Shown here: piece after piece, positions 34,299 to 47,539 of the stretch | Layout of the letters: each line of letters begins with the position of its first letter | How positions within the stretch are numbered: position 1 is the stretch's first letter | Assembly: GCA_035771165.1 (NCBI GenBank) | Contig: JAWNZC010000468.1 | Coordinates: 837,501 to 901,500 of the forward strand | Reading direction: 5' to 3' | Origin: Paragorgia papillata | Lineage: Eukaryota; Cnidaria; Anthozoa; Scleralcyonacea; Coralliidae | DNA length: 64,000 nucleotides | Notes under the pieces: model-generated | Database searches by the model: none | Told to the model about the DNA's origin: nothing | Seen by the model: the letters and a program-made list of their open reading frames with translations, nothing else | Made by a program: the position numbers and the translations under genes

Positions 34299-34841
34299 TC
34301 AAATCAAATCAAGTTTATTTGCACAATATTAAATCTACATTACAATTACAATTAACATTAAAGAAATTAACAATATATATTTACAACACTTACCGGCAAT
34401 AACATTAAAGAAATCGTGCGCAGTAGACAAAAGTAGCACTAGGCTTTCGAGTTATCTACTGCCTGCGGTAAATTACATTAATATAGAATAGAGTACAGAC
34501 GTAAAAAGTGAATTAATTTAAGGTTTACTGTTGATTTTGTAAAAGATTCATTTTGTAAAATTGATTAAATTTCCTATAAGTGGTGAGTTTCTTCAGGCTA
34601 ATGTCAATTAATTCCCAAATTTTGGATGAAATAAATCTAAATGTATGTATTCCATAGTTTGTTCGAACTTTGGGTCTACTAAAATTCTGTTTAGCAGCGA
34701 ATCGAGTATTGTAGTTATGGCATTCAGAAGCTATTTCAATGCAATTCGAAAAAATTGTTGGCACAGTTTCTTTTTCGTTTATTATTTTGAAAGTAAAACT
34801 GGCTATTTTTAACTTAAATACATTATCGAGCTTGAGTATCC
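34299..34841 (-). mobile_element. LINE 3' fragment inserted in kinase exon 1
   Basis: A 543-bp insert flanked by the 7-bp duplication TCGTAAA (34292-34298 and 34842-34848). On the minus strand it encodes a LINE C-terminus (HNYNTRFAAKQNFSRPKVRT, then TNYGIHTFRFISSKIWELI) and ends in a TTGATTTGATTTGA tail. Removing the insert and one duplication joins EELRRK to RRRRNKKERE in the same frame. This shows both the borders and that the kinase exon was coding before the insertion. Confidence 0.92.
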
Positions 34842-35068
34842 TCGTAAAAGACGTCGTCGCAATAAGAAAGAACGGGAAAAGAAAAGGAAACTGACGAGGG
34901 AAGAGAACAGAAAACGGCTGATGAGTAGAACCAAAAAGAAATTTGACAATGACGTCGCCCTTCAAGAATCAAAATACAACAAGCAAGTTGTTAAAGCAAA
35001 TAAGGAAAGAAAGCGAGCAGTGAATTTTTGGAATAAGTGGAGAGAGGAGAGAATGTTGCGTACCACGA

Positions 35069-36277
35069 GTAAATTGCATGTATATATTTTATTTATAATA
35101 CAACCAAAATTAACATATGTGTCACTGGCTCATGCACTGCCAGTGTGGGAGTGTGTTGTAGTCACTAGACGTCAAGTACCGAATGGTCCGAATCGTATGA
35201 TCAATAGAACATAAAAAATAAACATAATGTACTAGCAGAGCATAACAAATTTGCAGTATCTGACTCCAGGCAGGCAGGTGTCATGTCATAAGACAAATAC
35301 ATAGTTTATCCTCCTCTGCCCATGGAGGTGAGCCAGCCCGGGTAACCGGGCTAGCCTGCTTTGCCAAGACCGTGCTTATGCTATTTAATATTTCTTGTTA
35401 ATTTTCATCTTGTATTTACATGGGAGGTGAGCCAGCCCACCTAGCCGAGATCTCGCTTTGTGTGACTGTGATCTTGGTTATCTGGGCTGGGTTTTATCCA
35501 TATTTAAACTTGATTGACCGGTCTCGTACATGTGACAGTTTTTTTGTTATCAGCTTTTTTCAACATACTGTACATGTATTAACAATTCACAAGTTCTGTT
35601 TGTTCATGTACAGTTCATATTTAAAATAATGAAATTTTCATCTTGTCAGAACTAATAAGTTACACACTAAGCCCAACAAGCAAGCCAGCCCGGCTAAGCG
35701 AGCTAGCCATTCTTTTGTAAACACAAATGAAAATCATCTCACCAAGCAGGCTAGCTCAGTTACCCAGGCTAGCTCACCTCCATATAAACACCCCCTAAGT
35801 AAGGTTAGTTTGGGGCTCAAATGTGTACGTACAGTTGAATATATTTAAGCAGCCATCTCTTATAAGTGACTGGCTTCTGCAATCTATATAGGCCAGTTGT
35901 GAATTAAGGGGAGGCCTAACTGGTCAACTGTCAGGGACTGATCCTAGGAGGCCCAAGATTGCTGACAACCTGACAATTAAAAGAGGCCTAATCTGTTAAT
36001 TCAGGCACCCTTCTTTTCCCACTAAATTTAATTTGCTGTAAAGAAACATTCTTGTATAACTTACCATGGGGGGGGGGGGGTCACAGAAATATGCCTGAAA
36101 TAATTTGATATGTAAGGCCTTGGAAAAGCTGTTAATAGCCCTGGGTTACATGTACGCACATGTGCAATAGTTAGTTATTAATAATTAAATTAGTCAATAA
36201 TTGTAATTATCATTTATTAATCTTTTTTTCTAGGACCATCCATCAGATTGAAAAAGCAAATACCCAAGATTAGGCAG
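35069..36277 (+). other. Kinase intron 1 with a MITE
   Basis: Between the exon 1 donor and the kinase-domain exon. It holds a foldback element at about 35323-35783: GGAGGTGAGCCAGCCCGGGT is matched by an inverted CAGGCTAGCTCACCTCC, with further inverted GGCTAGCC/GCTAGC words inside. A run of twelve G's lies at 36067-36080. Confidence 0.65.
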
Positions 36278-36981
36278 ATGTGAAAGACTGCAAAATTGGT
36301 GAAGGCACATTTGGTCTTTGTATAAAAAAAATGTACCGAGGTCATATTGTTGCTGTAAAACATTTTAAACACCACTCAACAGCATCTGATGTGGAAAACG
36401 AAGCTATGATGATAAACACCTTTGATCATTTAGGTAAGTACACATTTTTAAAAGCTATTAAGCCTGGTTTTTACTTGATCAGGAGGATATAAACAAAGAA
36501 GAAAACAAAGAACAAAGAATTAGATCTCCTGTGGAATTAATTCTACAATGATTATATGCCACTAAGTACCAATTGCCTAATCTGCTAAGTGAAAGCAACA
36601 CTCAGAAGCTGACTGGTATAAACATATAGTAATGAAACTTGACATGCTAATGCAGTATAGTAAAACCAGATATATTGTACAGTAATATATTGCAAATATA
36701 TTGATAATTGTTAATTTTGCATGGGTATATTTTAGAAATGTCTTGGTGAACATATTACAGATTGTTCAACAGATTCTAGAATTAAGCCCAAAGTAACTAT
36801 ACAAATTTGAACATAAAATATTACTACTGTTCGAGAGTGTATACAGTATATAGGTATTTTCTAATAAATATGTAAATAGCATTTTCTGACATGCAAATAG
36901 CAGCCAATTGACATGTCAATCAACAATGAACATTAGAATATTGTTGGAAAAGATATATGAGCCGATACCAGGTTTATACAT

Positions 36982-38730
36982 AATGATATGAAACAAGCGT
37001 TCACTGATAAAAGTTTTTATTAATACGAGCTTTCGGCTGTCAGACTACAGCCTTCAACGGGTTAAGAGAAATGTGGAAATCTACACCTATATATATATAC
37101 AAGCAACAGAATATTAATGAGAATAACAGGATATGACATAAGATATGGATAATAAATGTGTTATTGTTTCTTTAGTAGAATGGCATATTGTCCAGGAAGA
37201 GGCTTCGAGTTGTTGTCGGCTTCTTTCGTTAATCCGGTGTGCCAAGATTCCAAAGTTTTTCGTATTCGATAATTGCCTCTATCAATAATCCGGCCGTTTT
37301 CAAAATCAATGACATGATCGTTATTCCAAGCGTGGTTGGCGATATTTGATCCCTTTTGTCCAAATTTTACATTCCTTATGTGTTCCTTCTTTCTAGTTCG
37401 AAAACATCTTCCTGTCTCGCCAATGTAGCTCCAATCGCATTGTTTACATGGTATTTTATAAACGACATCTAGTTGTTCTTCAAAGGGTGGTCTGTATTTG
37501 GGAGAAGGGAATTCCTGTTGTAGTGTCTTTAGTGGTTTGTTTGTAACCCTAATGTCATGTTTACGTAAATGTCGCGTCAAAGTCTCAGTTAATCCGTTGA
37601 TGTAAGGAAGAACTGCGTAGCCGTTGTGTTGTTTTTCCGATTCAACTAAATTAAAAAACCTGCCCACTAATTCTTCTGGAGTTGGTGTCATATCATGCGT
37701 TAGTTTGTGCGTTATCTCTGTAATAAATCTATGTGGATAACCGTTTGCTCGTAACGCATTAGTAACATGATCTAATTCGTGTGCTTTTCCGTTGGTAGTG
37801 TTAGGGAGATGAAAAGATCGGTGTATGAGTGTTCGAGCAGTGCTAGCTTTGTGTTTTTTGTCATGGTGAGAATGGAAATCTAAATAACGATCTGTATGTG
37901 TAGGTTTTCTGTAAACGTTGATAGCAATTGTCCCGTTTTGTCGTGAAAGTTCTGTATCTAAAAAGGCAATTTTGTTGTTGTGTTCATGTTCAACAGTAAA
38001 TGAAATGTGTGGGTCAATAGAGTTGAGAGTTTTGTGGAATGTGGTGAGTGCGTTTTTCTTTAAAATAGCGAGACTGTCGTCAACATAGCGTTTCCAAAAT
38101 TTTGGTGGAATAGTGGCTTTCTCAATGGCTAATACTTCAACTTCTTCCATGTAGAGATTAGAGATAATAGCACTAACTGGACTACCCATGGCACATCCGT
38201 GTATTTGTTTGTACGTCGTATCGTTGTAAATAAAATAGTTATTAGATAGGACAAAGGTTAGTAGGGAAATAATGTCATCAATATCTAGATTAGTTCTATC
38301 ATGGAGAGATTTGTCATTTTCAAGTTTCTTGCGGATACAATTGCATGCCTTGTCGACTGGAACCGACGTGAATAAAGAAACGACATCAAAAGATATCATT
38401 AATTCATCATCTTCAATGGTGGTGTTAGAAATATCATTTACAAATTGAGATGAATTAGAAATTGAATAACCATTTCGGTTTTGTAGTGGTGACAATAGGT
38501 CTGCTAAAAACTTTGAGGTATTATAAAGTGCCGATCCAACGCAGGTTACAATGGGTCGTAATGGATGGCCTTTCTTATGGTATTTGATAGAGCCTCTGAT
38601 AGCTGGTGGCGTTGCATCAGTAGATCGTAATCTGTAATATGTGGTTTCATTAAGTTTCGTTTGTTTCTTCAAATTTAAGAGTTTTGAATTTAGTGAACGC
38701 TTTATCAGTGAACGCTTGTTTCATATCATT
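36982..38730 (-). mobile_element. Penelope-like element with GIY-YIG endonuclease, in kinase intron 2
   Basis: The ORF 38672-37161 (about 500 codons) encodes an RT with DATPPAIRGSIKYHKKG, LMISFDVVSLFTSVPVD, HGCAMGSPVSAIISNLYMEE and KRYVDDSLAIL (motif C YVDD). A C-terminal GIY-YIG nuclease follows: VVYKIPCKQCDWSYIGETGR, with two Cys between GIY and YIG and later His residues, the canonical Penelope zinc arrangement. The ORF 5' end is shifted: AFTDKAFTKFKTLKFEETNE lies one frame off just upstream. A 30-bp inverted repeat, AATGATATGAAACAAGCGTT plus CACTGATAAA, bounds the unit at 36982-37011 and 38701-38730. The RT-EN core itself is open, so this copy is young. Confidence 0.9.
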
Positions 38731-39703
38731 AGAATATTGTTGTTTGTAATTAATGTACTAGCTGTAGCATGCAATAGGAGTTTGATAAAAAAGTTTCATA
38801 TACATGTGTGTTACACAAAATTTGGATTTTCATGCGGTTGTTGAATTGTTTCCTGGCCGTACAGATAATGGGTCCCTGTACACTGTAGTTTCATTTGAAA
38901 ACAAATGCATCAGTGTTAAGCCAGGTGATTTCACAAGACTATTTGTCTCACTATAATTTATATATTTCTCTTAAGCTACCGATCATAAAAATAATAGACT
39001 ACATGTATTTGGCTGCACCTCAAGAGCTATTTTGTAGTCTGACTATTCAGCTGTGGATCTAATATGCATACTAAATTAATTACTAATTGACTAAATTTTC
39101 GTTACTTTCTTATAGGTTTACCATTTATATTTGGGATGCATACAGCCACAAAACCGTACATGATTATCACTGAATTTTATGGCATTGATGGACAGTGTGT
39201 GACAATTGCTAAAGCTATCAAAGGTGAACTATCGTTACCTATTCCTGAATGGGCTCTAGTTTTGGAGAAATGTTCCAGTGCACTTTCCCATATTCACAGC
39301 AAAGGCTTTATCCACTGTGATATTAAGAGTGATAACATAGTCATCGCGCTGTGTAATTGACAAATACATTACAGGTGTGTATGAGCCAGTGATTATTGAC
39401 TTTGGCAAAATGAAGAAGATAGACCAGGCCAAAAGATACAATCTAACACCAAAGGAGCAAGATAGATATCTTCGATACTATAAGCATATAGCTCCTGAGA
39501 TTATTTGGGGGGAAAACTCCCATTCAACTGGCAGTGATATTTACTCTCTTGGTCAAGTTTTTTCTTTAATAGTGCACTACACTCGGTCACCAGAAGTACA
39601 AAGTATAGCAAAGAGATGTATACATGGGACACCAGAAAAACGACCATCCATTAATGATATAATTTCAGAGCTCCATAACATTTCACAAAATGGCCAAATG
39701 TAG

Positions 39704-40050
39704 GAATTGGTGAATGATTAACCCCATATACAAACTTGGCTTTTGTGGCAGGGTGGAAAGTGCTTGCATGTATATTGTATTAAAAATGTTTTAAAGTTAG
39801 CAGTATGCTAAATTTGAATATGTTACACTCTTTTGACACCATCGGTAATAAGAACTTCGAATTTTAACATATTCTGATTTCTCTGTTGATATATATATAT
39901 ATATATATTCTATAGGATTCTATAAAATTTTAGAAATGCTGCAGAATATTCTATAGAATATTCATATATTCTATAGAATATTCACGCGAACAGGCACTTT
40001 TCCCTCTTCCACCCCCCACCACCAAGTAGCTAGATGTGGTTAAAGTAGTG
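39704..40050. other. Kinase 3' flank with AT and TTCTATAGAATA repeats
   Basis: The 3' UTR or flank of the kinase. It holds a TA run (39889-39908) and repeated TTCTATAGAATATTC palindromes (39908-39983). No gene seen. Confidence 0.5.
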
Positions 40051-40588
40051 TCTCAATCAATTCCAAGCGTGCCAACCCCCCTGGCATTTGACGGGCATTC
40101 GAAATTTTTGCATTAGAGCTGACCACCATGGCGTCAGCATAGCTGTACAAAATCCCCACAGAGGGGTCTTGAAATTGATGCAAATGCCCCACCCATGTGA
40201 CATGTAACATGCAACATTTTTGGCTTTTGTGAGATCAGCGGTATTTTTATGGAAAAAATTGCTGAAATATTTCGTATTTTTACACAAAAAAGCTAGTAGT
40301 GGATCAGGAATGTATTAGAACTACAAGTCTATATGAAATATGTGGTGTGCTTTTATAAAAATAATTTTTGTAATTGAGTATAGATTTACAGTACTTACTT
40401 TTTCCAGGTTACTTTTCAAGAAAATAACAGGCAAGTATATACTATTTAGGCACTTCAACAAATTCCCCACCCCGGGGATGACCTGCAGAGGTGAATGCCC
40501 GACCCTCAGAACAGTGAATCACCAAATGCCTGTCAAATGCCTATGGGGGATGGGCACGCTTGGAATTGATTGAGAAATAAGGAGGAAA
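40051..40588. repeat. TIR-bounded MITE, about 530 bp
   Basis: CTCAATCAATTCCAAGCGTG at the left is matched in inverted form by CACGCTTGGAATTGATTGAG at the right. The inner arms are related too (CCTGGCATTTGACGGGCAT against ATGCCTGTCAAATGCC). No coding content. Confidence 0.8.
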
Positions 40589-41797
40589 ACAGGAGAAAAC
40601 TTTCAAAAGATGGGACAGAACCAACAACCCAACTCACATGATCCCAAGCTCAGACAACTGGTCCTATTCAAGTTAGGTCCTATTAGTTACATGTAATCTA
40701 ATTGGGCTTTTTTCGGTCCACATGCAGGGGAGAGGCAGCACTCTAACAGCTCATGCACATGATCCCTTGTATATAACACCTGTACTTTAAGCAATAGTTT
40801 CCAAATCTGAAAGCGGTTTGGAACATGAGCTTTTTTAATGCACAAGGCTTTTCAAATTCTGGTAAATAGTTTTGAACTGCAACTTCTAAACCAACAAAGG
40901 TAAAAGTACTGACTTTTGCTAAATACTGTATTTCAAAGTACTTACTACATGTAGCTAGTACTTTCAAAAATGTCAAAGCACTGTGCAGCAAATCATGAAC
41001 ATACACTAGTCTTAGAAGTGTGAACATCTTTTAATTAACCTTTATAGTATACCCAGACCACCCCCTGTGCCAAACAATTAAAATTATGTTACAAAACAAA
41101 ATAATATTTTGATCATGCAGTCTATAAAAAGGTGTTCCACCAATACTCTATATATACATATTTAGTATTACAGTACTGTTGTACATTTAAATATACTGTA
41201 TTAAGAATCTTGCAATCTGATTGGTTATATATAATTAATGTTGAGACTGGCTAAATAGTGAAAAGAATCAATTTGAAATACCAAACAATTATCATGGTTT
41301 ATCTCAATGTTTATAAATAATTATTCTTATTGCTTTAAAAAAAACTAGCGTATTTTCTAACTAGTGTATAGTTTAAACTAAACCAATATTAGGACACCTC
41401 TTACTATCATTTGCACCTATATGTGGAAACACTGCCCATCAAAACATGTTCAAAAGTTAACCGTTTCGAAATTGACACCGTGGGATTGTCAAGATTGACC
41501 AAGAGCAGAAAACTAGAACATGTTTTGATGGGTGGTGTTTCCACTTAGGTGCATTAGTGACTGTAGTCCATTTAGTTGACTTGTACATTTGCCTTACATG
41601 CTATTTTATTAACCTATTGCTGCCTAAGGCTGTCGGAGGGTCCTCTCATGGATAAGTAAAATCCTCTGGCAGCATTAGGCAGGAGTAAAATATTAAAAAG
41701 GGCCGTTCTAAATCTAATGCAAGGCCAGTTCAGGCAGCAGTGGGTTAATTCTAGCTCCTATTTGATCAGACTGCAGGTGGCCAACCTACTTTTAAAT
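40589..41797. repeat. Non-coding interval with a 150-bp foldback
   Basis: Mostly anonymous AT-rich sequence. At 41408-41556, TGCACCTATATGTGGAAACA and CCCATCAAAACATGTTC pair with GAACATGTTTTGATGGG and TTTCCACTTAGGTGCA, a clear hairpin MITE. No terminus of the neighbouring EnSpm element could be fixed here. Confidence 0.65.
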
Positions 41798-44700
41798 AAT
41801 TATGAGACAAAATGTCGTGTCATTGGACTCGCTATGTATCTTCCTATATTTATGTCATTCTTACCAACTGCAAATGCACATTTGGCTGAAATTCGTTGGA
41901 CTGGCATGAACCTTGATGGGCCTCCGGGAAAGGAATCCACCATACTTGCAACATGGAGAGGGTTAACATCATGATAAATGGTGTCATTTGTGGCCTGATA
42001 CCAGGTTACACAGGCAAATAAGTGCTTAGTAAATTCTCCAGCACTATGCTTTAAAGAATGAGAAAAGTAAAAATCGACCAAACCAAATGATAGTTCGTTA
42101 CTGTTTAAATCAATTCCACCATCAGATGTTGGCCATGCTGCTAATATACCAGTTGACCTCTTGCTTCTGTAAGCCATCTTTGAACCAAATGCTCGCCCAA
42201 AAATTTCAATTGTTCCATACTTGTTTAATGACCTACTTAGGTGCTCTAACAGGATATGTCTATCAGGGAACATAACTTGATATACCTGTAACAGGACATC
42301 GATATCACTACTATCAAAGTGAGTTTCCTTGTAATGACTAGGTAGTAACACTGCACATATATTTTGCCATTTGATCTCACTTAAAGGCATCTTGGCATCC
42401 ATTTGAAAAAACTCCAAAAGCTCGGTCAATTCCATTGTTGGAGGGCTGTGCTCTCCAAATGGAGTTGTAGATGTAGTTAGTGATGAAATAACATCACCAA
42501 AAAATGGTTCAAAATCCTGATTCAAGGAGATATTATCAAGAAATCTCAATGTTGTTAGTTTCCGCATAATCTGCAACTCAATGGATCTGTTGTTGGTTGT
42601 GATGCTGCCCAAAATACCATTGTACCGCTCAAAGCTAAAGCACCAAAAGCAATGTATTGGCCCATAGTCAGTGATGACTTCATTTAAATGGCAATGTAGA
42701 TGCATGTTGGGGGTGCAATAGGTACTTCCATGGAGAGCTTGAGATCCTTTGCAAAATTTAAGTAAGAGCATATCTGCCCTTGCAATGTCATCTGGACAAA
42801 GCACTGGCTTGCATAAGTACCTGCATGCAAGTACAAATGTTTGCCAGCATTTGAAATGCTGATCACTCAAGATATCTTTGAGAGCATGCAATGAGTAAAT
42901 AAGTGACCAATTTTTCCCATTGTTCAGCAGTGTATGACCCATAATTGGATGAAATTACCTTTGGCAGCCGTCCAATTTCAACTGGAACTTCCATTTCTTC
43001 AATGCGGTTTTCTGTTGTTTGAAGTTGTTGCTTATTTAAGTAACCTTCGGAAACCCAGTGTTTGAACACATACTTCGCTGTACCAAGGAAAAGGTTGTGC
43101 ATGAGATCAATTGAGCAAAATCTCACAATATCAAAATAATCTAGTTCTAACAGTGTACTGAAATAATTAATCCCATACTGCTTTGACAGCTTTGCAACTT
43201 CTGATTTTGTCTTACACTTCTGAATTTATTTGGCTTGCCTTCTATGGTCATTATTCTTTCGTTTTACCCAGTTTTCACGTTGATATCCAGCATAATCTCT
43301 TTTTTCTCCAAAGTTCCCAGGAAATTTTTTGAGGCATCGTGAACAGCCCATCTCTGCACTGTGTCCTTTGAATCCACACAGCTTGCGTGATGCTGGAATA
43401 TCTGACGATGTACACATCAAGGCTGCTCTGAATTGCAGTAGTATTTTGCTTATGCTTGAAGACAAACGTACTCCTTTCCAGAGTGCTTTCAGTTCATCAA
43501 CTGCTGGTTTCAAAAATGTGTTTAAAGTTTTGGGTTTGCGACCCATGGCAGGAATAATCCCAACTACAATTACATTTTCCCACTTGAAACGTTCTGCTCG
43601 AGGTAAATTCAAAACAACCAGGTACAGTACACCCACAGAGTAATCTTTTCGATGCTTCATTGGCTGAAAGAAGTCAAAGTTTAACATCGGGCCATAGTTT
43701 CTTGGGGTGTTTAGGAAATCTACATTTTCATATTTCATAAAATCTTTCCATAATTTGGCATCATAAACATCTGTGAGTAAATCTCCATCACCATGTCCTC
43801 TTGATCTCCATTCCTCACATTTTTCAGGAAATCCATTCTTCTGTACAAGTTTTTCAAGGGAATTTATAATTCCTGCGTAGCAATAATAATAAATTGGGTA
43901 ATACTTGCTCACATTGTTCTTTAATGTCACTTTCTTGACCAACTGTGCATTACATGTGTGTGATTTTCCTCGAGAGTAAAATGTAGTTGCACATCTTTTC
44001 ACAACATGTTGGCCATTCACGTTGACAACAAACTGATTGTAGTCATAACATGTAGTGCATTTTGGCCAAACAACATACTTTGTGAAGTTATCCCGGTCTA
44101 AATCAAGTAGCTGTCTAACCATAAACAAAGATGTAGGGAAAATTACTATAAGTTCAGTCAGAATATCAGCTGGAACATGAACATTTATTGCTTTAAAGAA
44201 CTGCAACAGGAATCGTAGCAACCATGCTAATCCATTGTCGCTAACATGACAGACACCTTGCCAAATCAAAATAAAGTATAGCAACCAACGAACAATTGAA
44301 GAAACTAAATGCACTTTGCTTTACTTTGGAACTGGGTCTGGAAGTGGAGGAGCAGAAAGGATGTCTTGTTGCAGCAGCCTCTCTGGTACATCTGTCCAAA
44401 CTTCGTCATCAGTTTCACAATCTTCACATTCAGTGTTATCATCTTCAGTCTGGACGTCTGAGTCAGGGTCATAATTTGTAGACTCGCTATTTGTCAGCAT
44501 ACCCTATAATAATGTAACAATGGTATGGTAGGAGGGCATTAATTACATATGTATACTAGTTAGTTATACAAAATTCTTGGACAATCAGTTTTGAATTAGC
44601 TGTAATTTATAATGTAAACACTTTAATAAACTTCATCACTGGCTTGCTATTTTATTTTGTTTATGCCTTGCAAGTAGAAAGCCCATTGGGCATTTGTAGC

Positions 44701-46308
44701 AAAATATTTTTTGTGCCATTTTATTTCTTGATTACCAATGACTTCAAGATGATGCTCAAGCCTGTATATTATGCAGTCTTTAGCTGGAAAATTATTAAGT
44801 TTGTCAATGTCTATTTATGATTTAGTCTAGCTGTACTGTACTTTGCAAGGAAAACATTTACTTGTGGATAAATTGATTATTAAAGGCTAGATATCCACCC
44901 TCTACTGATCACCAACTCGATTTTGTAATAGTTACAACTGATGTACCCATGCATATAAACCTTTTTCAGGACAAAATTGAAAACAGGTACTAACTGACTT
45001 GTGGCAACTGACTGTAATTGCTTCAAGTTCATGACATAATTGTCAAGTACATGTTTTACTGAAGCTTAGAGATTTATGAGTTTTATTACATCAATTAAAT
45101 CACAGCTTGTTCAGCGAGAACTAAGAAACAGCTACTATGCACATATCAATGTAAACCCCATGGGGTGGGGGTGGGGAGGCCAGGCAAGGGTAGGGGATTT
45201 TATTGGGTGGGGCATGGCAAATTTAGTCACGCGATCAATTTTCTTAATAAGGTCTGGTCCAACTGTGCCATAAGGAACACAGGTGGAGGATACGGTGCGG
45301 TTTTCAATCTGGAATATACATGTACAAAACTAGAGGTGAGTCATTCTGCTTATTAAAATTCACAATATTTACGTTGTCTGCAATATCTTCCTAGTGAAAT
45401 TTAAATACTTTCTCTAACATTTAATTTTTAAAGTTTTTATAACTAAAACTAGTACCACTTATAAATAGTATTAATATTAACAAAGTTTAATATTATGTGC
45501 ATCTTGGATACTTTTAATATATATAAACACGACTTGATATTTTGAGCATTTTAGAAGCACATCAAAGCCTGTTCTCCATGAAAGGTCGAAGTTTTGTATT
45601 TAAAAGACCTTGCTCAATAGTCCTGTTATATAAAAAGTTTTTGGGTGCTGCTATTAGCATCTGTATCTTCTTAATTTATGCATATAAATTCATATTCTAT
45701 TCTAGAGATTATATTGTGTAATAGACTTTTCTTCCTGAGTGGCGATATCCACAGAATTTAACCAATCCCCCCCCCCCCCACTTAATTTAATTAGGGGAAT
45801 TTGATTAGGTTTTTTTCGGTGTCAAATCCCCTGCCCTTGCCGCCCTCCCTGGGTTTACATTGTCGTTGATAGGTGCTGCGCATCATGTATTTATACCAAT
45901 ACCCTAAAATGAAAATATGATTACTATTTACCTCAGCGTTGTCGCAATGGTTATTTAACACATCAGAGACAGATGTTTCCTCGCAAGTTTCTTCAATCAC
46001 AGCAGCACAACTGACATCATCTACATGTACGAAACGAGGAATGCAAACCAGATTTAATACTATACAGTTCTAAATAGTTTCGAATTTAACAAACGAACTT
46101 CAGTACAAATGACAAACATTTTATTAGTCGAATTACCTGTAAAGTCGTCGTGATGAGTTATAACTTGTTCCCTGTCGGAATCAGACGAATCAGACGATGA
46201 ACATGCTTTTCTTGATTGCAAGGCCAAATGACGTCTGAATGTCGATACGGATACATCTTCGTTGCAATGAGTGCAAAAAACATAACCAGAGTTTTCTGAT
46301 GAATTCAT
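41798..46308 (-). pseudogene. EnSpm/CACTA-type transposase (TNP2-like) with three exons
   Basis: Exon 1 (46308-46137) has a zinc-like start, FCTHCNEDVSVSTFRRHLAL. Exon 2 (46020-45932) and exon 3 (44503 to 41798) follow with matching phases and GT-AG sites. Exon 3 contains a Cys/His region (KCTTCYDYNQF), then LNTPRNYGPMLNFDFFQPMK, VIVVGIIPAMGRKPKTLN, AEMGCSRCLKKFPG, the family signature SIDLMHNLFLGTAKYVFKHW, HCHLNEVITDYGPIHCFWCF and a long C-terminus. Stops at about 44320 (in PVPK*SKVH) and 43228, and a frame change near 42890, make it a pseudogene. TNP2-like transposases of metazoans have this plan. Long introns include a MITE. Confidence 0.82.
45140..45880. repeat. MITE with inverted ends in the EnSpm intron
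   Basis: ATCAATGTAAACCCCATGG and GGCAAGGGTAGGGGATTT near 45148-45200 are matched in inverted form near 45818-45870 (AAATCCCCTGCCCTTGCCG, GGGTTTACATTG). A run of C's at 45769-45779 lies inside. Confidence 0.6.
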
Positions 46309-47539
46309 GTTTCAATATAAATACTCACACGTTTTCCAGTCAAAACTGACATTGAAACAAAGCAATCGAACAATTTAAAACGCAGTAATAACTAAAAGAA
46401 ACGCACTTGTACAGAAGGAATCTCGTACAGAACAACAGAGAAGACGCTTTAGTCGAGTCAATGTTTTTCTGTTTCCGTGGCAACATTTGAGAATACGCTT
46501 TCGTTGAGTCAATATTTTTCCGTTCTCATGGCAACATTTCCGATTTTGTATTTTGATCCCTCTAAGTATTATTTTGGCACCTTTAAACTCCTTTACACGT
46601 CTGGTCATAAGGAGATTAAAGTTTTGTTATGGTCTTTAACGCCTTTAATTTACACTTTCCAAACACTTAAATGCGTCTTTTTTCAAAATACATCTTTAAA
46701 CAACGATAAAGACGATTATTGATTAGTCTAGCTTTAATCGCATTTACGCCGTGCATTAAAGGCGTTTAGACATCTTTAATCTAAATAACGCAACGCTTAA
46801 ATGTCTTTAAATATATGACTTTCGTCCTGTGGATGATTAAATGTGTGGGTGCACTGTTATTTTCGGAGAGTTAAAATAACTCGGTCATTGGAGTTAAATT
46901 GACTCCTTCGGGTGGAGTTATTTTGCTAGAGTTATTTTAACTCCAATATTGGAGTTAATAAAACTCTTCCGTCGAGTTAACTCCTTAACGTCGAAGAGTT
47001 CTTTTAACTCCAAAACCCGAGTTAAAGTGGGAGTTAAAAATGCCAATTTAATTCCCCTGGGGGAAACCACAGAAAAGGGCAAAACCCCGCCAAATCGTTT
47101 ATCCTCGTCACAGAGAAAGAAAATTTCGTCAATTCCCAGTCTACAAAAATAGATCTTGGCAGCTTGCGTTTTATCCAATTATTTCCAAATTTTGTCACAA
47201 TGTTGGACAACAGTAAAGGAGTAAAACTGTGTTCGCATTTGAGATTTACTAGTACATTATTTTTTCAATAACATTCATTTCTTCCATCGTTTTTACCAAG
47301 TCAAGATGAGTCAACTTGCCCGCTTAATATCAAAGCGAATACAATACCTATCAAAAAATGCGAACATGGTTTTATTCTTTGATCATTTGAGATGAAAAAT
47401 ATGATGTTTTAGAAGCTTCTGAGTGAAACCAGAACCGCCAATATCTCATGGCGTAAAGCCTAAGGGGCGCTATTATTTAAAAAGCACCTGGTAGCAACAG
47501 TTTTTAAAGGTGTAAAATTTTCGTTAAATTCTTAGCTTC
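46309..47539. repeat. Non-coding interval with GAGTTAA subterminal-like repeats
   Basis: At about 46854 the sequence starts CACTGTTATTTTCGGAGAG and then repeats GAGTTAA/TTAACTC in both orientations until about 47035. CACTG followed by short inverted repeats is the appearance of an EnSpm/CACTA terminus, but it would open an element to the right rather than close the one at its left. No partner end was found. Nothing else seen. Confidence 0.4.

Larger units (their letters stand above)
34134..39703 (+). pseudogene. Protein kinase gene, interrupted by several insertions
   Basis: ATG at 34134 (MAQFNLASHTASG). Exon 1 encodes a basic, probably coiled or nuclear-targeting region (RRRRNKKEREKKRKLTREE) and ends at donor GTAAAT (35069). 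The kinase domain starts at about 36278: IGEGTFGLCIKK (Gly loop), IVAVKHF (VAIK Lys), HCDIKSDN (catalytic loop, HCD instead of HRD), VIIDFGKM (DFG), HIAPEIIW (APE) and a normal C-lobe to the stop at 39703. Introns follow GT-AG at 36434 and 39115. Lesions: a LINE fragment in exon 1, a stop at 36271 if the strong acceptor at 36233 is used, and a 1-nt frame change at about 39345 after DNIVI. A weaker acceptor at 36277 would avoid the stop. It is either a recent pseudogene or contains sequence errors. The kinase family is not identified. Confidence 0.75.

Noticed and set aside
46854..47178. Intact EnSpm terminus belonging to the transposase at 41798-46308
   Set aside because: The CACTG end points the wrong way for that element and no partner end was found. 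It is listed only as a repeat.
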